A stretch of 64,000 bases of DNA from Bacteroidia bacterium 43-41 (GTDB lineage Bacteria > Bacteroidota > Bacteroidia > Bacteroidales > Dysgonomonadaceae): assembly GCA_001898165.1 (NCBI GenBank), contig MKTD01000050.1:41691-105690 (forward strand), in the 5' to 3' direction. The translations under genes and the position numbers were made by a program. Shown in pieces: positions 43,162 through 53,397 of the stretch; the first letter of the stretch is position 1, and each line of letters opens with the position of its first letter. Under the pieces are notes generated by a model. The model worked only from the letters and a program-made list of their open reading frames with translations, was not told the DNA's origin and searched no databases.

Positions 43162-44205
43162 ATGGATATTGCAAAACGCTTCAATGAAAACCCATTGTTA
43201 CGTCCTTCGGACTTAGAACCGGGAATAGAAGGAATGGAAATAACCTGTTTACTTAATCCCGGAGTGTTCAGGATGAATGGCAAAACCTGGCTTTTATTGC
43301 GTGTGGCAGAACGCCCAAAACAAGTTGAAGGAAAGATAAGCTTTCCTGTCTATAATGAAGATGGAAGAATAGAGGTACTTGTTTTCGACAAAGATGACCC
43401 TCAGTTAGATGCTTCAGACCCCCGGGTGATAAGATATAAGGGGCAAAATTATCTTACTACTTTATCGTATTTGCGCCTTGTTGTTAGTGACGACGGTGTG
43501 CATTTCCGTGAAGATCCCGCTTATCCGCCTATATTCGGCAAGGGGGCGCTGGAATCGTTTGGTATCGAAGATTGCCGCGTGGCGACAATGAAAGATGGGT
43601 TTTTCCTTACCTATACAATGGTATCGCCCGTGGCGGTAGGGGTGGGGCTGATTATCACAAATGATTTCAAAACTTACGATCGGCAGGGGATGATATTCCC
43701 TCCACACAATAAGGATTGCGCTATTTTTGAAGAAAAGATAAACGGAAAATATTATGCCCTGCATCGTCCGAGTAGCCCCGAACTGGGCGGAAATTACATC
43801 TGGCTGGCCGAATCTCCCGACAGGCTTCATTGGGGAAACCACAAGTGCATTGCCGTTACCCGTCAAAACAGTTGGGATTCGGCGCGTGTGGGAGCCGGAG
43901 GCGCACCCGTTAAAACACCGGAAGGGTGGCTCGAAATATACCACGGTGCAAATACCGACCACCGGTATTGTTTGGGTGCGTTGCTGCTGGATTTGAAAGA
44001 CCCGTCGAAAGTGCTGGCGAGGAGTGTGGAGCCTATCATGGAGCCTGTTGCCGAATACGAAAAAAACGGATTTTTCGGCAACGTTGTCTTCACAAACGGA
44101 CATTATGTGGAAAACGATACCATCCAACTGTTCTACGGAGCGAGTGACGAGGTTATTTGCGGAGCTGAATTCTCAATTCAGGAAATTCTCAATTCATTAA
44201 AATAG
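43162..44205 (+). CDS. GH130 family glycoside phosphorylase
   Basis: NENPLLRPSDL...CLLNPGVFRMNGKTWLLLRVAERP, GIEDCRVATMKDGFFLTYT, IYHGAN, YYGA-like C-terminus; start at MDIAKRF. Confidence 0.92.
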   Translation: MDIAKRFNENPLLRPSDLEPGIEGMEITCLLNPGVFRMNGKTWLLLRVAERPKQVEGKISFPVYNEDGRIEVLVFDKDDPQLDASDPRVIRYKGQNYLTTLSYLRLVVSDDGVHFREDPAYPPIFGKGALESFGIEDCRVATMKDGFFLTYTMVSPVAVGVGLIITNDFKTYDRQGMIFPPHNKDCAIFEEKINGKYYALHRPSSPELGGNYIWLAESPDRLHWGNHKCIAVTRQNSWDSARVGAGGAPVKTPEGWLEIYHGANTDHRYCLGALLLDLKDPSKVLARSVEPIMEPVAEYEKNGFFGNVVFTNGHYVENDTIQLFYGASDEVICGAEFSIQEILNSLK

Positions 44206-44209
44206 AGAC

Positions 44210-45466
44210 ATGTCAAAAAACATATTGGGAGAATATAGGTTCTTTCGTTCTCAACCGCTGAATATAAGGACACTGCTTGTTACAAACATGTTGTACGCAC
44301 TCATATTGCCCATCATCGAGATTTTTGTGGGGGCGTATATCATGCGTAACACAGGTAACCCGGCTTATGTTGCATTTTATCAGCTGTGCATGTACTTCGG
44401 GATACTGGTTACGTCGGTGCTTAACGGGTTTATGTTGAAAAGGTTCAAAGCCTCGTTGCTTTACGCTTTCGGCATTTTGTTGTCGGCAGTTGCATTAATG
44501 GCAATGATGTTTGTGAACTCCATCGGGATCATGGAACTGGGACTGTCCGGATTTGTCCTGGGGGCATCCACCGGATTTTTCTGGACTAACCGTTACCTGC
44601 TCACGTTAAACTCAACAAACGATGAAAACCGAAATTACTTTTTCGGGTTGGAGTCGTTCTTTTTCTCGTTGTGGAGCATTACTGTTCCGTTAATTGTAGG
44701 GGCTTTTCTGGTGTCGATAGATGGATTCGTCTTTCTTGGAAAGGTGCTGGATGTGAATAATGGCTATCAGTTTATTACTGTGTTCAGCTTGCTTATCGCA
44801 ATAGCTGCCGTATTTGTTTTGTCGAAAGGGCGCTTTGAAAACCCGGTGCAAAAAAAATTCTTCTATACCCGTTTTCATATACTCTGGCAAAAGCTTTTGA
44901 CCCTTGCCGGGCTCAAAGGAATGGTGCAGGGATTTTTGGTGACAGCGCCGGCCATATTGGTTATGCGCCTTGTCGGTAACGAGGGGTCTTTGGGGTTGAT
45001 ACAAGGTGTTGGCGGGTTGCTCACGGCAATTCTGGTTTACACGTTGGGAAGGATTGCCAAACCCAAACATCGGATGGCAATCTTTGGACTTGGATTGTTT
45101 GTCTTTTTTCTGGGGACACTCTTTAACGCCATTCTTTTTTCGGCCGTTGGCGTCATTATTTTCGTGTTGTGTAAAGTGTTGTTTCAACCCTTGCACGACT
45201 TGGCCTATTTCCCAACCATGATGAAAACTATTGATGCTGTGAAAGCAATTGAAAACAGGAATGAATATGCCTATATCCTTAGTCATGAGATAGGATTGTT
45301 TATTGGGCGCGCTTTCGGAATGGGATTGTTTATATCACTGACTTATTGGGTATCGGAAGATTTCGCCTTGAAATACGCGTTGGTGATTGTAGGAGGCATT
45401 CAATTATTATCACTGCCGCTTGCTAAAAATATTATCAGCGATATAGATATTAAGTATAACAAATGA
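44210..45466 (+). CDS. MFS-type transporter
   Basis: About 12 hydrophobic segments; adjacent to the GH130 gene, same strand. Confidence 0.85.
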   Translation: MSKNILGEYRFFRSQPLNIRTLLVTNMLYALILPIIEIFVGAYIMRNTGNPAYVAFYQLCMYFGILVTSVLNGFMLKRFKASLLYAFGILLSAVALMAMMFVNSIGIMELGLSGFVLGASTGFFWTNRYLLTLNSTNDENRNYFFGLESFFFSLWSITVPLIVGAFLVSIDGFVFLGKVLDVNNGYQFITVFSLLIAIAAVFVLSKGRFENPVQKKFFYTRFHILWQKLLTLAGLKGMVQGFLVTAPAILVMRLVGNEGSLGLIQGVGGLLTAILVYTLGRIAKPKHRMAIFGLGLFVFFLGTLFNAILFSAVGVIIFVLCKVLFQPLHDLAYFPTMMKTIDAVKAIENRNEYAYILSHEIGLFIGRAFGMGLFISLTYWVSEDFALKYALVIVGGIQLLSLPLAKNIISDIDIKYNK

Positions 45467-45470
45467 TATT

Positions 45471-47201
45471 ATGAGATTGATATTTAATTTATTAACATTT
45501 GCCTGCATTGCCTCCCTGTTGTCGTGCAATACTGCGGAGGTTTATTATGGAGACCCTGTTGTTCAGGTTAATATTAACAGGGTGGAACTTATGCCCAACA
45601 TGCCGCAACCTTACGATTTGCTGGATTGGAAAGAAAAGGCCGGGCAATTTGATGGTTATGTTTTTGATTTTGATTCCAGGCTGCCTGCCGGACCGATGAT
45701 TTGGCTTGACAATAATCAACGCAATTTGCCGCAGCAGACCTTTGGATTATTTACCGCGGTTCATGACGTGCGCCAGGGAGCAGATGTGAACAACGGCGAA
45801 TTTCATGAAAGCCTCAACTCCTTAGCGGCAATATTAGGTGCCGGATTGATAGGGATTGATAAAACCAATCAGAACGGGTACAACTTTGTGAAAATGATCC
45901 AAAACTATTTTAATACAGATAATGGATGGAATATAATGATGAACAACACGACCCCCGAAGTGGCTCTTTTGGGTGGAGGCTACGGAAGGGACTGGTGGTA
46001 TGATGTCTTTCCGAACGTGCTGTTTTATAATGTATGTGACGTTTTTCCGGGTGTGGAGAATGCCGAAAATATACAGCGCACCATTGCAGAACAGTTTTGT
46101 AAAGCTGACTCGGTGTTAAATGGAAATTACGATTACTCTTACTTTGATTACGCTCAAATGAAGGGCATGATAAACAACATTCCGCTGCAACAGGATGCTG
46201 CCGGAGGGCACGGTTATGTGCTGTATGCGGCATACAAACAGTTTGGAGATAAGCGCTACCTGGCGCGGGCAAAATCAGCTATCGAGGCGTTAAACAATCA
46301 AACCGAAAGCCGTTTTTACGAAGTGTTGCTGCCTATTGGCGCTTACACGGCCGCCCGCTTAAATGCCGAAGAAGGGACAGAGTACAACGTAGGAAAGATG
46401 CTTGACTGGGTTTTTGAAGGCGTAAAAAGCGAAAACGGGCGTACCGGATGGGGGATAATAGTGGACAAATGGGGTGAATATGATGTTAGCGGCCTGCAAG
46501 GAAGCATTACTGACGGTGGTGGTTACGCGTTTCTGATGAACAGTATAAAGATGGCCATGCCCCTTGTCCCGATGGTAAAGTATGAGCCTGAATTTGCGAG
46601 GGCTATAGGTAAATGGATGCTGAATAATGCAAATGCTTCGCGGCTTTTCTTCCCCGATAAAATACCTGATGGTAATCAATGGCTCCCGGGGATGCAGGGT
46701 TATACGAACTCCGTTGTTGCTTATGAAGGTTTGCGTTACGCGGACGATTTGAATAACCCCCGGTTGACAGGCGTGCATCCTGTTGCAATCGGCGATGGGC
46801 CTAAGTGGCATAAAGACAATCCCCCGGAATCGATGTTCAGTCTTTACAGTACGGCTCCCGTCGGCATATTCGGGGCCATGATAGAGAAAACCAATGTCGA
46901 AAAAGTACTCAAACTTAACTGCAATGTTACTGACTTTTATTCAGACCGGACCTATCCCGTTTTTTTGTTATACAATCCGTATAACGAATCTGTGAAAGTG
47001 AAGTACACACCCGTGAAAGAGGGGGTTGACCTTTTTGATATCGTTTCAAAAACGTATTTAGCCAGGTCGGCCGGAGGTAGTGCGGAGATAGAGATACCGG
47101 CCGATCAGGCCTGTGTTGTTGTGGAGTTGCCGCCAGGCGTAGGAATAAAAAGAGAGAACAACAAGCTTTGGGTGGATAAAAAAATTATATCGTATAAATA
47201 A
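45471..47201 (+). CDS. Putative lipoprotein, possible (alpha/alpha)-toroid glycoside hydrolase-like
   Basis: Lipobox SLLSCN; GGGYGRDWWYDVFPNVLFYNV and GGHGYVLYAAYKQFGDKRYLARAKSAIEALN resemble helical-barrel repeats; no family recognised. Confidence 0.6.
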   Translation: MRLIFNLLTFACIASLLSCNTAEVYYGDPVVQVNINRVELMPNMPQPYDLLDWKEKAGQFDGYVFDFDSRLPAGPMIWLDNNQRNLPQQTFGLFTAVHDVRQGADVNNGEFHESLNSLAAILGAGLIGIDKTNQNGYNFVKMIQNYFNTDNGWNIMMNNTTPEVALLGGGYGRDWWYDVFPNVLFYNVCDVFPGVENAENIQRTIAEQFCKADSVLNGNYDYSYFDYAQMKGMINNIPLQQDAAGGHGYVLYAAYKQFGDKRYLARAKSAIEALNNQTESRFYEVLLPIGAYTAARLNAEEGTEYNVGKMLDWVFEGVKSENGRTGWGIIVDKWGEYDVSGLQGSITDGGGYAFLMNSIKMAMPLVPMVKYEPEFARAIGKWMLNNANASRLFFPDKIPDGNQWLPGMQGYTNSVVAYEGLRYADDLNNPRLTGVHPVAIGDGPKWHKDNPPESMFSLYSTAPVGIFGAMIEKTNVEKVLKLNCNVTDFYSDRTYPVFLLYNPYNESVKVKYTPVKEGVDLFDIVSKTYLARSAGGSAEIEIPADQACVVVELPPGVGIKRENNKLWVDKKIISYK

Positions 47202-47217
47202 CTTAACTTTTTAAAAC

Positions 47218-50200
47218 ATGAAGAGAACATTATTTTTTGTAATGGTGGTTTGTGCTGCTTTGGGATTGCATGCTCAAACAACTGTCAACGTCAGGGGTTC
47301 TGTTAAAGATGCCCTGTCTAATGAAGAATTAATCGGAGTGACTGTACTTGTTATTGAAACGGGTAATGGAACTGTTACCGACATTAACGGAAACTTTGAA
47401 TTAACCGTTCCGGTAAATAATACCCTGAGAATATCGTACGTGGGATATTCTAATCAGGAAATTGTTATAACCAATCAAACGGTGTTGGAGATTAACCTTC
47501 AGCCCAAGACTCAGCTGATGGATGAAGTGGTGGTGGTTGGATACTCCGCACAAAAAAAGTCAACCCTTACCGGGGCGGTGGCGCCTGTTAACGTTGATGA
47601 TATGGAGCGGCGCCGCGTTGCCGATGTAAGGCAGGCGCTTCAAGGACAAGTAGCTGGTGTGCAGGTGACCCAAAGCACCGGCGCCCCCGGTGATGAGATA
47701 GATATCAGAATCAGGGGAGAGGGCACCATCGGCAACAACAATCCGCTTTATGTTGTGGATGGAGTTCCTACCCGGGAATTGGCGTTTATCAACCCGTCCG
47801 ATATCGAATCCATGACTGTGTTGAAAGACGCCTCTGCTGCTGCCATTTACGGTTCGAGAGCCTCGGCCGGGGTAATTGTCATTACAACAAAGGGCGGTGT
47901 TGCCGGAAAAACTAAATTCGAGGCAAATTTTTACAGCGGCATACAATACGCTTCAAATCTTCCTAAAATGCTGAATGCCGAACAGTATATGAATGTTGTG
48001 GAAAAAGCGTGGAACAATGCCGGTTATTCCGGCACAAATCCCTATACCGCGGATAAAGGGCGAAGTGATTTTGCAGACACCGACTGGTTAGATGAACTTT
48101 TTGAGCCGGGCCATATGCAGAATATTCAGATGACGGCAAGTGGAGGCAGTGATAAGTTACAGTACTTACTCTCCCTAGGATACGTTAATCAGGACGGTAT
48201 TGTTGTGTATGATAACGATAAATACAAGCGTTTTAATTTTCGCACGAACATCAATGCCAACCTGACGGAAAGAATAAAAATAGGGACCAATATGCAACTT
48301 TCCTATGCTGTTCAGGATAAACTGTCGTCGAAAGGCGATGCCCCCGGAATCATAAGGCACGCACTTCTACGTCCACCGGTTATTCCGGTATTCAAGTCGC
48401 CCGACGATCCCACCTATTCGGAGAGGAATCCCTTTACCGACCTTCCTTTTTATGTTCATAACAACAGAGATACGGGCGGTTGGGAAAGCGATAAGTACGA
48501 ATGGACACAAAATCCGATTGCCCTGGCTTATTTCACTGATGACACCCACTCACATTTCAAAACATTCGGCAACATTTTCGGGGAAATCTCCTTCTTACCC
48601 GAAAAAGAACTGACTTACAGAACCAATGCGGGTATTGATTTAAACTTTCTGCATGACAAGGCTTTTTATGCCAATTTTGGGGATGATGATGGCGGTGGTA
48701 GTCAGATAGATCGCGGCTTAGGACGCCAAAACAGGCCCAATGGATTAAATGAATACAGGGGTGAAGAGCTGACCTTTACCTGGAACAACACATTGAGTTA
48801 TAACAAAATGTTCAATCTCCATTCTTTAAATGCCTTGGTAGGGAGTGAATTTATCACCAATTACGGTTCGGGAATAAATGCTTCAAGAAGAAGATATGAG
48901 TATGATACCGAGAAGTTCAGATATATTGATTTTGGAAGTACCGAACAGGATTTATGGAATGGGGGAAGCGGCTCGGAATGGGCGTTGATGTCTTACTTCA
49001 CCTCATTGACTTATGTGTATGACATGAGGTATATGCTCACGGCAAACTTCAGGGCAGATGCCTCTTCCCGGTTTGCAGAAAAAAACCGATGGGGATATTT
49101 CCCTTCCTTGTCAATCGGCTGGAAGTTATCTGAAGAACAATTTCTAAAAAAACAGGAGTGGCTTTCCGACTTGAAACTGAGGGCAAGCATCGGGCAGTTA
49201 GGGAATCAGGAAATTGCTAACTACGCTTATCTTACGTTGATAAAAAAAGATGGAGACAAATACCTTATCTCAAGATATGGGAATCCCGACTTAAAGTGGG
49301 AAACCACCACACAGTATAACGTAGGACTCGATGTAGGTGTCTTAAGAAACAGGTTGTATTTCACCGCAGACTATTTTCAGAAATATACCACGGACATCCT
49401 GTTGCCTATAAGCCTTCCGAGTATCGTAGGTGACGTACAGCCCACTATCGTTAATGCAGGAGAAGTGAGTAACCGTGGTTGGGAATTTGGCATAACGTTG
49501 CGCAATTCCGAAAGTGTATTTAAATACAACATCAATGCCAACATATCCACCGTAAAGAACCGGGTGGAAAAACTGCACCCTAACCTTCCCAGTTTGGTTG
49601 GATCAGTCACAAGAACGGAACCGGGGCAACCGCTTAATGCCTATTACGGATATGTTTTTGAAGGAGTATATCAAAATACGAATGAAATAAAGACTCATTT
49701 GCATGGCACCACTAACCCAACGCCCGTACCCGGTGATATTCGATTTAAAGATTTAAATGGCGATGGCAGAATTGACGACAACGACAGGGATTTCATCGGC
49801 GATCCTAACCCGGGATTGTTGTATGGATTAAATTTTTCCGGTTCGTATAAAAATTTCGATGTGGCGATACTCTTTCAAGGTGTTGGAAATGTGGACAGGT
49901 ATAACGACTCTAAAAAGATAATTGATTATGATACGCGTCCGTTTAATTACACCACAAATATTTTGAACGCATGGGATGGAGAGGGATCAACCAATACAAT
50001 TCCCCGTGTGAGCTTTACCGATAACGGAAGTAGCAGAATATCAAGCATATTTGTTGAGGATGCTTCTTACCTCAGGTTGAAAAATGTTGAAGTCGGATAT
50101 TCTTTTACAAACATCAGAAAACTGGGCTTGCAAAATATAAGAATCTATGTGTCAGCTCAAAATCTCTTTACACTGACCAATTATACAGGGCTTGACCCGG

Positions 50201-50277
50201 AATCTACGGATTTAATTGATATGGGGACTTATCCGCAGTCGAGATCTTTTATTTGTGGAATAAATTTTTCTTTTTAA
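47218..50277 (+). CDS. SusC/RagA TonB-linked outer membrane protein (no STN domain)
   Basis: VRGSVKDALSNEELIGVTVLV, DEVVVVGYSAQKKSTLTGAV, PLYVVDGVPTRE, VLKDASAAAIYGSRASAGVI. Confidence 0.96.
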   Translation: MKRTLFFVMVVCAALGLHAQTTVNVRGSVKDALSNEELIGVTVLVIETGNGTVTDINGNFELTVPVNNTLRISYVGYSNQEIVITNQTVLEINLQPKTQLMDEVVVVGYSAQKKSTLTGAVAPVNVDDMERRRVADVRQALQGQVAGVQVTQSTGAPGDEIDIRIRGEGTIGNNNPLYVVDGVPTRELAFINPSDIESMTVLKDASAAAIYGSRASAGVIVITTKGGVAGKTKFEANFYSGIQYASNLPKMLNAEQYMNVVEKAWNNAGYSGTNPYTADKGRSDFADTDWLDELFEPGHMQNIQMTASGGSDKLQYLLSLGYVNQDGIVVYDNDKYKRFNFRTNINANLTERIKIGTNMQLSYAVQDKLSSKGDAPGIIRHALLRPPVIPVFKSPDDPTYSERNPFTDLPFYVHNNRDTGGWESDKYEWTQNPIALAYFTDDTHSHFKTFGNIFGEISFLPEKELTYRTNAGIDLNFLHDKAFYANFGDDDGGGSQIDRGLGRQNRPNGLNEYRGEELTFTWNNTLSYNKMFNLHSLNALVGSEFITNYGSGINASRRRYEYDTEKFRYIDFGSTEQDLWNGGSGSEWALMSYFTSLTYVYDMRYMLTANFRADASSRFAEKNRWGYFPSLSIGWKLSEEQFLKKQEWLSDLKLRASIGQLGNQEIANYAYLTLIKKDGDKYLISRYGNPDLKWETTTQYNVGLDVGVLRNRLYFTADYFQKYTTDILLPISLPSIVGDVQPTIVNAGEVSNRGWEFGITLRNSESVFKYNINANISTVKNRVEKLHPNLPSLVGSVTRTEPGQPLNAYYGYVFEGVYQNTNEIKTHLHGTTNPTPVPGDIRFKDLNGDGRIDDNDRDFIGDPNPGLLYGLNFSGSYKNFDVAILFQGVGNVDRYNDSKKIIDYDTRPFNYTTNILNAWDGEGSTNTIPRVSFTDNGSSRISSIFVEDASYLRLKNVEVGYSFTNIRKLGLQNIRIYVSAQNLFTLTNYTGLDPESTDLIDMGTYPQSRSFICGINFSF

Positions 50278-50298
50278 ACAACTTAAATCTTTTGGATA

Positions 50299-51783
50299 AT
50301 GAAATTTTATAAGAATCTGTTTTTAATGATAATCGGGATGCTCCTGTTGTCAGGATGCGAAGGCTATCTGTCGAAAGACCCGATAGGCCTGTTGACGCCC
50401 GATCAGGTTGATATGCAGCCAACGACTACCACTGTACAATATGCGGTGAGTTCATCTTATCAGCTGCTTTCGAGTACGTTGAATATTATCGGAGAGTGGG
50501 GATGGAATGACGGAACAGTTACCAGAGGCGACTTTATCCTCCAGGACATCGCTTCCGATGATGTGCAGAAAAAATGGAATCCCGATGGAGATCAGGCTTG
50601 GATGGATGAGCTCAATAATTTTAGTTTTATTGCCTCAAATGCTGGATTCAATGGACAATGGGCGTATGATTATGAAGGAGTTTCGAGAGTAAATACGGCT
50701 ATCGACTATTTAACCAATGAGGAGATGATGGCTAAGCTTAATTTCAATAAATCGGAACAAGACAGGCTTTTAGGAGAGGTGTACTTTCTAAGGGCTTTTT
50801 ACTATTTTGATTTGGTGACGAATTTCGGAGGGGTTCCATTGTTATTGAAGCCGTTGACATCTTTTAATGAGGCTTACGAAGTTGCTGTAAGGGCAACAGC
50901 CGATGAGGTCTGGGCACAGATTGATAAGGATTTGAACGATGCCAGGGGGTTGTTGCCCGATGCCAAATATTCTCATCAACAAGAAAAATGGCGTGTGTCG
51001 AAAGGGGCGGCTATAGCCCTTCAGGCGAAAGTAGCGCTGTTTAACGAAAGATGGCAGGAAGTAATTACTCGTGTAGAGGAACTCGAAAACACGGGGTATT
51101 ACAACTTAAACAACAATTATTTCGATAGCTTTGATGTGAATAAACAATTCCAAGAACAAGAAGTGATCTTTTGCTATAATCACGAATCAGCCCAGACTCC
51201 GAGAAAAGGGAACGGTTTATGTGCTCTGCTGGGTTGGGGATTCGTGGCGCCTGAAGCATCATTTATTGCGGCTTTTGAGGAAAATGATCCAAGATTGCTC
51301 TATACTGTAGATGTTGGATCAAAAAATATAAATAAAATTTTGGGAACGCTCGACGGGAAATATAAAGGTGATGATGATGCGCCAAGCAGCCGGGTTTATA
51401 TTCGTTATGCCGATGTTCTCTTGTGGAAAGCGGAAGCGTTGTTAAAAACCGGAAAATTACAAGCGGCTATCGGTATTATCAACCGGGTTCGCCAAAGAGC
51501 CAGGAACTCGATGGCCGCTGACGGGACTCAACCGCCGGCCGGAACATTGCCCGACAGAGATGTCAATGAGTCAAATGCGTCTGTTGTCTCAAACTGGTTG
51601 ATTCACGAAAGAAGAGTTGAATTTGGATTTGAATCTCACCGTTTTCGCGATCTTAAACGCTGGGGTATTGCAGAAGAAGTGTTAGGCGCCCGGGGATTTC
51701 AAAGTGTGCATTATCTGTACCCTATCCCTCAAAGGGAGATAGATAAATCTGGAGGAAGCATAGTTCAAAATGACGGATACTGA
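50299..51783 (+). CDS. RagB/SusD family nutrient-binding lipoprotein
   Basis: Lipobox LLLSGCEGYL; GEVYFLRAFYYFDLVTNFGGVPLL, RRVEFGFESHRFRDLKRWG, YPIPQREID. Confidence 0.95.
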   Translation: MKFYKNLFLMIIGMLLLSGCEGYLSKDPIGLLTPDQVDMQPTTTTVQYAVSSSYQLLSSTLNIIGEWGWNDGTVTRGDFILQDIASDDVQKKWNPDGDQAWMDELNNFSFIASNAGFNGQWAYDYEGVSRVNTAIDYLTNEEMMAKLNFNKSEQDRLLGEVYFLRAFYYFDLVTNFGGVPLLLKPLTSFNEAYEVAVRATADEVWAQIDKDLNDARGLLPDAKYSHQQEKWRVSKGAAIALQAKVALFNERWQEVITRVEELENTGYYNLNNNYFDSFDVNKQFQEQEVIFCYNHESAQTPRKGNGLCALLGWGFVAPEASFIAAFEENDPRLLYTVDVGSKNINKILGTLDGKYKGDDDAPSSRVYIRYADVLLWKAEALLKTGKLQAAIGIINRVRQRARNSMAADGTQPPAGTLPDRDVNESNASVVSNWLIHERRVEFGFESHRFRDLKRWGIAEEVLGARGFQSVHYLYPIPQREIDKSGGSIVQNDGY

Positions 51784-51826
51784 GAAGAACCACCGGAAGC
51801 TTAAACGCAAATCTTGAGAGGTTGAA

Positions 51827-51871
51827 AAATAAAGTAGGAGGGAAGTAGAATATTTTCCTCCTACTTTATTT
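51827..51871 (+). terminator. Strong hairpin after the second susCD locus
   Basis: AAATAAAGTAGGAGG (51827-51841) and CCTCCTACTTTATTT (51857-51871), perfect 15-bp stem. Confidence 0.75.
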
Positions 51872-51968
51872 ACTTCGGATTTCTTGCAATGGAGCCCGAA
51901 GAGATGTTCATGTAGTATATCGTCCTAATTTTTTGGTGGATTCTCTTGTATAAATCAAGAAACATTTC

Positions 51969-51976
51969 TACATTTG
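51969..51976 (+). promoter_or_regulatory. Putative -7 box of the tRNA-Gly/tRNA-Leu operon
   Basis: TACATTTG with upstream TTG at 51946-51948. Confidence 0.45.
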
Positions 51977-52079
51977 CAGTCGCAAAAATAAAAGGCGACT
52001 CATTATTGAACTTTTAGATGATCTGGGAGGGAAGAGTCTTGGTCTTTTGTCTTTGCTCTTTGTTCTTTGCTCTAAAAAT

Positions 52080-52152
<73 letters not shown>

Positions 52153-52160
52153 CAAGGTCT

Positions 52161-52244
52161 GCTCGGATGGTGGAATGGTAGACACGCAAGACTTAAAATC
52201 TTGTGACCATTACGGTTGTGCGGGTTCAAGTCCCGCTCCGAGTA
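52161..52244 (+). tRNA. tRNA-Leu (TAA)
   Basis: GCTCGGA/TCCGAGT acceptor, CAAGACTTAAAATCTTG anticodon arm (TAA), long variable arm, CGGGTTCAAGTCCCG T-arm. Confidence 0.95.
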
Positions 52245-52248
52245 CTCC

Positions 52249-52283
52249 AAAAGGCTGTAAGTCAATTGATTTACAGCCTTTTG
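52249..52283 (+). terminator. Terminator after tRNA-Leu
   Basis: AAAAGGCTGTAA...TTTACAGCCTTTT hairpin. Confidence 0.7.
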
Positions 52284-52432
52284 TGTTTCTTAGGGGCGCC
52301 AAAGGGGCGCCCAAATCAAAATAACAAAAACCTTAAGCATCTTTAACGGTCAGATAATAATTTAACGGATAAATTCCTGATATTTTCCATTTTATCGCTA
52401 TTTTTGCCGATAATGCTTTTCCGGAATAATTT

Positions 52433-53272
52433 ATGGAATCAACTTTTTTCCGCCTCCAACATATCGTAAACCAATACACTTCCTATCGTTTAAGAAAAGC
52501 CATCCAACTTTTTGGTTTAAAATCTGAGTATTGGGATAAAAAGACTTTGTATTCCCACATTGAGGAGGAAATTTACAATTCATCCCTTGAACTTATCGAA
52601 CTTCACGACAAATATCCTATCCTGCATATCACCACCAATTTCTCCGATTTGAAAAACGTGCTATGGGAAAGTACGTTTATCGAATCGCTTTCACCCGATG
52701 AAAGAAAAAAGTATTGGAATTCCGAACAATTATCGTTGAGATTTGAAAAGTTGAAAAACGATAACACCATTTACGATGAACAAATTCCATACTTTTCCGG
52801 TATTCTTTCATCCGTTTATTTAACCGAATACATTGCCTACCTGCAATCGCAATTGCCCAAAGAACAACCGGCACAAACTTTGACCGCATTAGAAACGAAA
52901 TCCACTTTTGAAGCCGGGTTCACACTTCCTCAAATAGAATTATTGACACAATGCGTGAACGAAGTGCGCTTATTTACCGAAAACATTGCAATCGAAACAT
53001 TTGAAAATATTTTATCCTGCACACTTGCCGGACCGCTGAAATCACGCAACAACCGATTGTTGGTATATTTCTTCTCCGCTTTAGACGACCGCAGCCTGAT
53101 AAACCGCAATTGGCAAGCCGTTATCCATAAAAACCGCCTGTTTCTTTCCTCCGGAAAAAACAATCCACTTACTCAAACAGATTTATCTTCTGCCAAAACC
53201 GAATTAAAAGATTCCTCGCCGAAAGGTTCGGAAATCATCGACAAGTACCTCAAAGAACTGAAAAATCATTGA
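52433..53272 (+). CDS. Hypothetical protein, first ORF of mobile element
   Basis: Intact 279-aa ORF; FFRLQHIVNQYTSYRLRKAIQLFGLKSEYW; no domain recognised. Confidence 0.65.
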   Translation: MESTFFRLQHIVNQYTSYRLRKAIQLFGLKSEYWDKKTLYSHIEEEIYNSSLELIELHDKYPILHITTNFSDLKNVLWESTFIESLSPDERKKYWNSEQLSLRFEKLKNDNTIYDEQIPYFSGILSSVYLTEYIAYLQSQLPKEQPAQTLTALETKSTFEAGFTLPQIELLTQCVNEVRLFTENIAIETFENILSCTLAGPLKSRNNRLLVYFFSALDDRSLINRNWQAVIHKNRLFLSSGKNNPLTQTDLSSAKTELKDSSPKGSEIIDKYLKELKNH

Positions 53273-53397
53273 GAATAGGTTGATAACTCAACCATTGTCA
53301 ATTACACCCCTGTTTTTCATCCTCTACTTTTGCCCTTGTAATTACAAAAACAAGGGTATGCAGACCCATTTGTATTCATCTATAAAAATAAAAACAA

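Noticed and set aside
43462-44127. 221-aa minus-strand ORF inside the GH130 gene
   Set aside because: Shadow ORF of a conserved coding region; no signal or domain.
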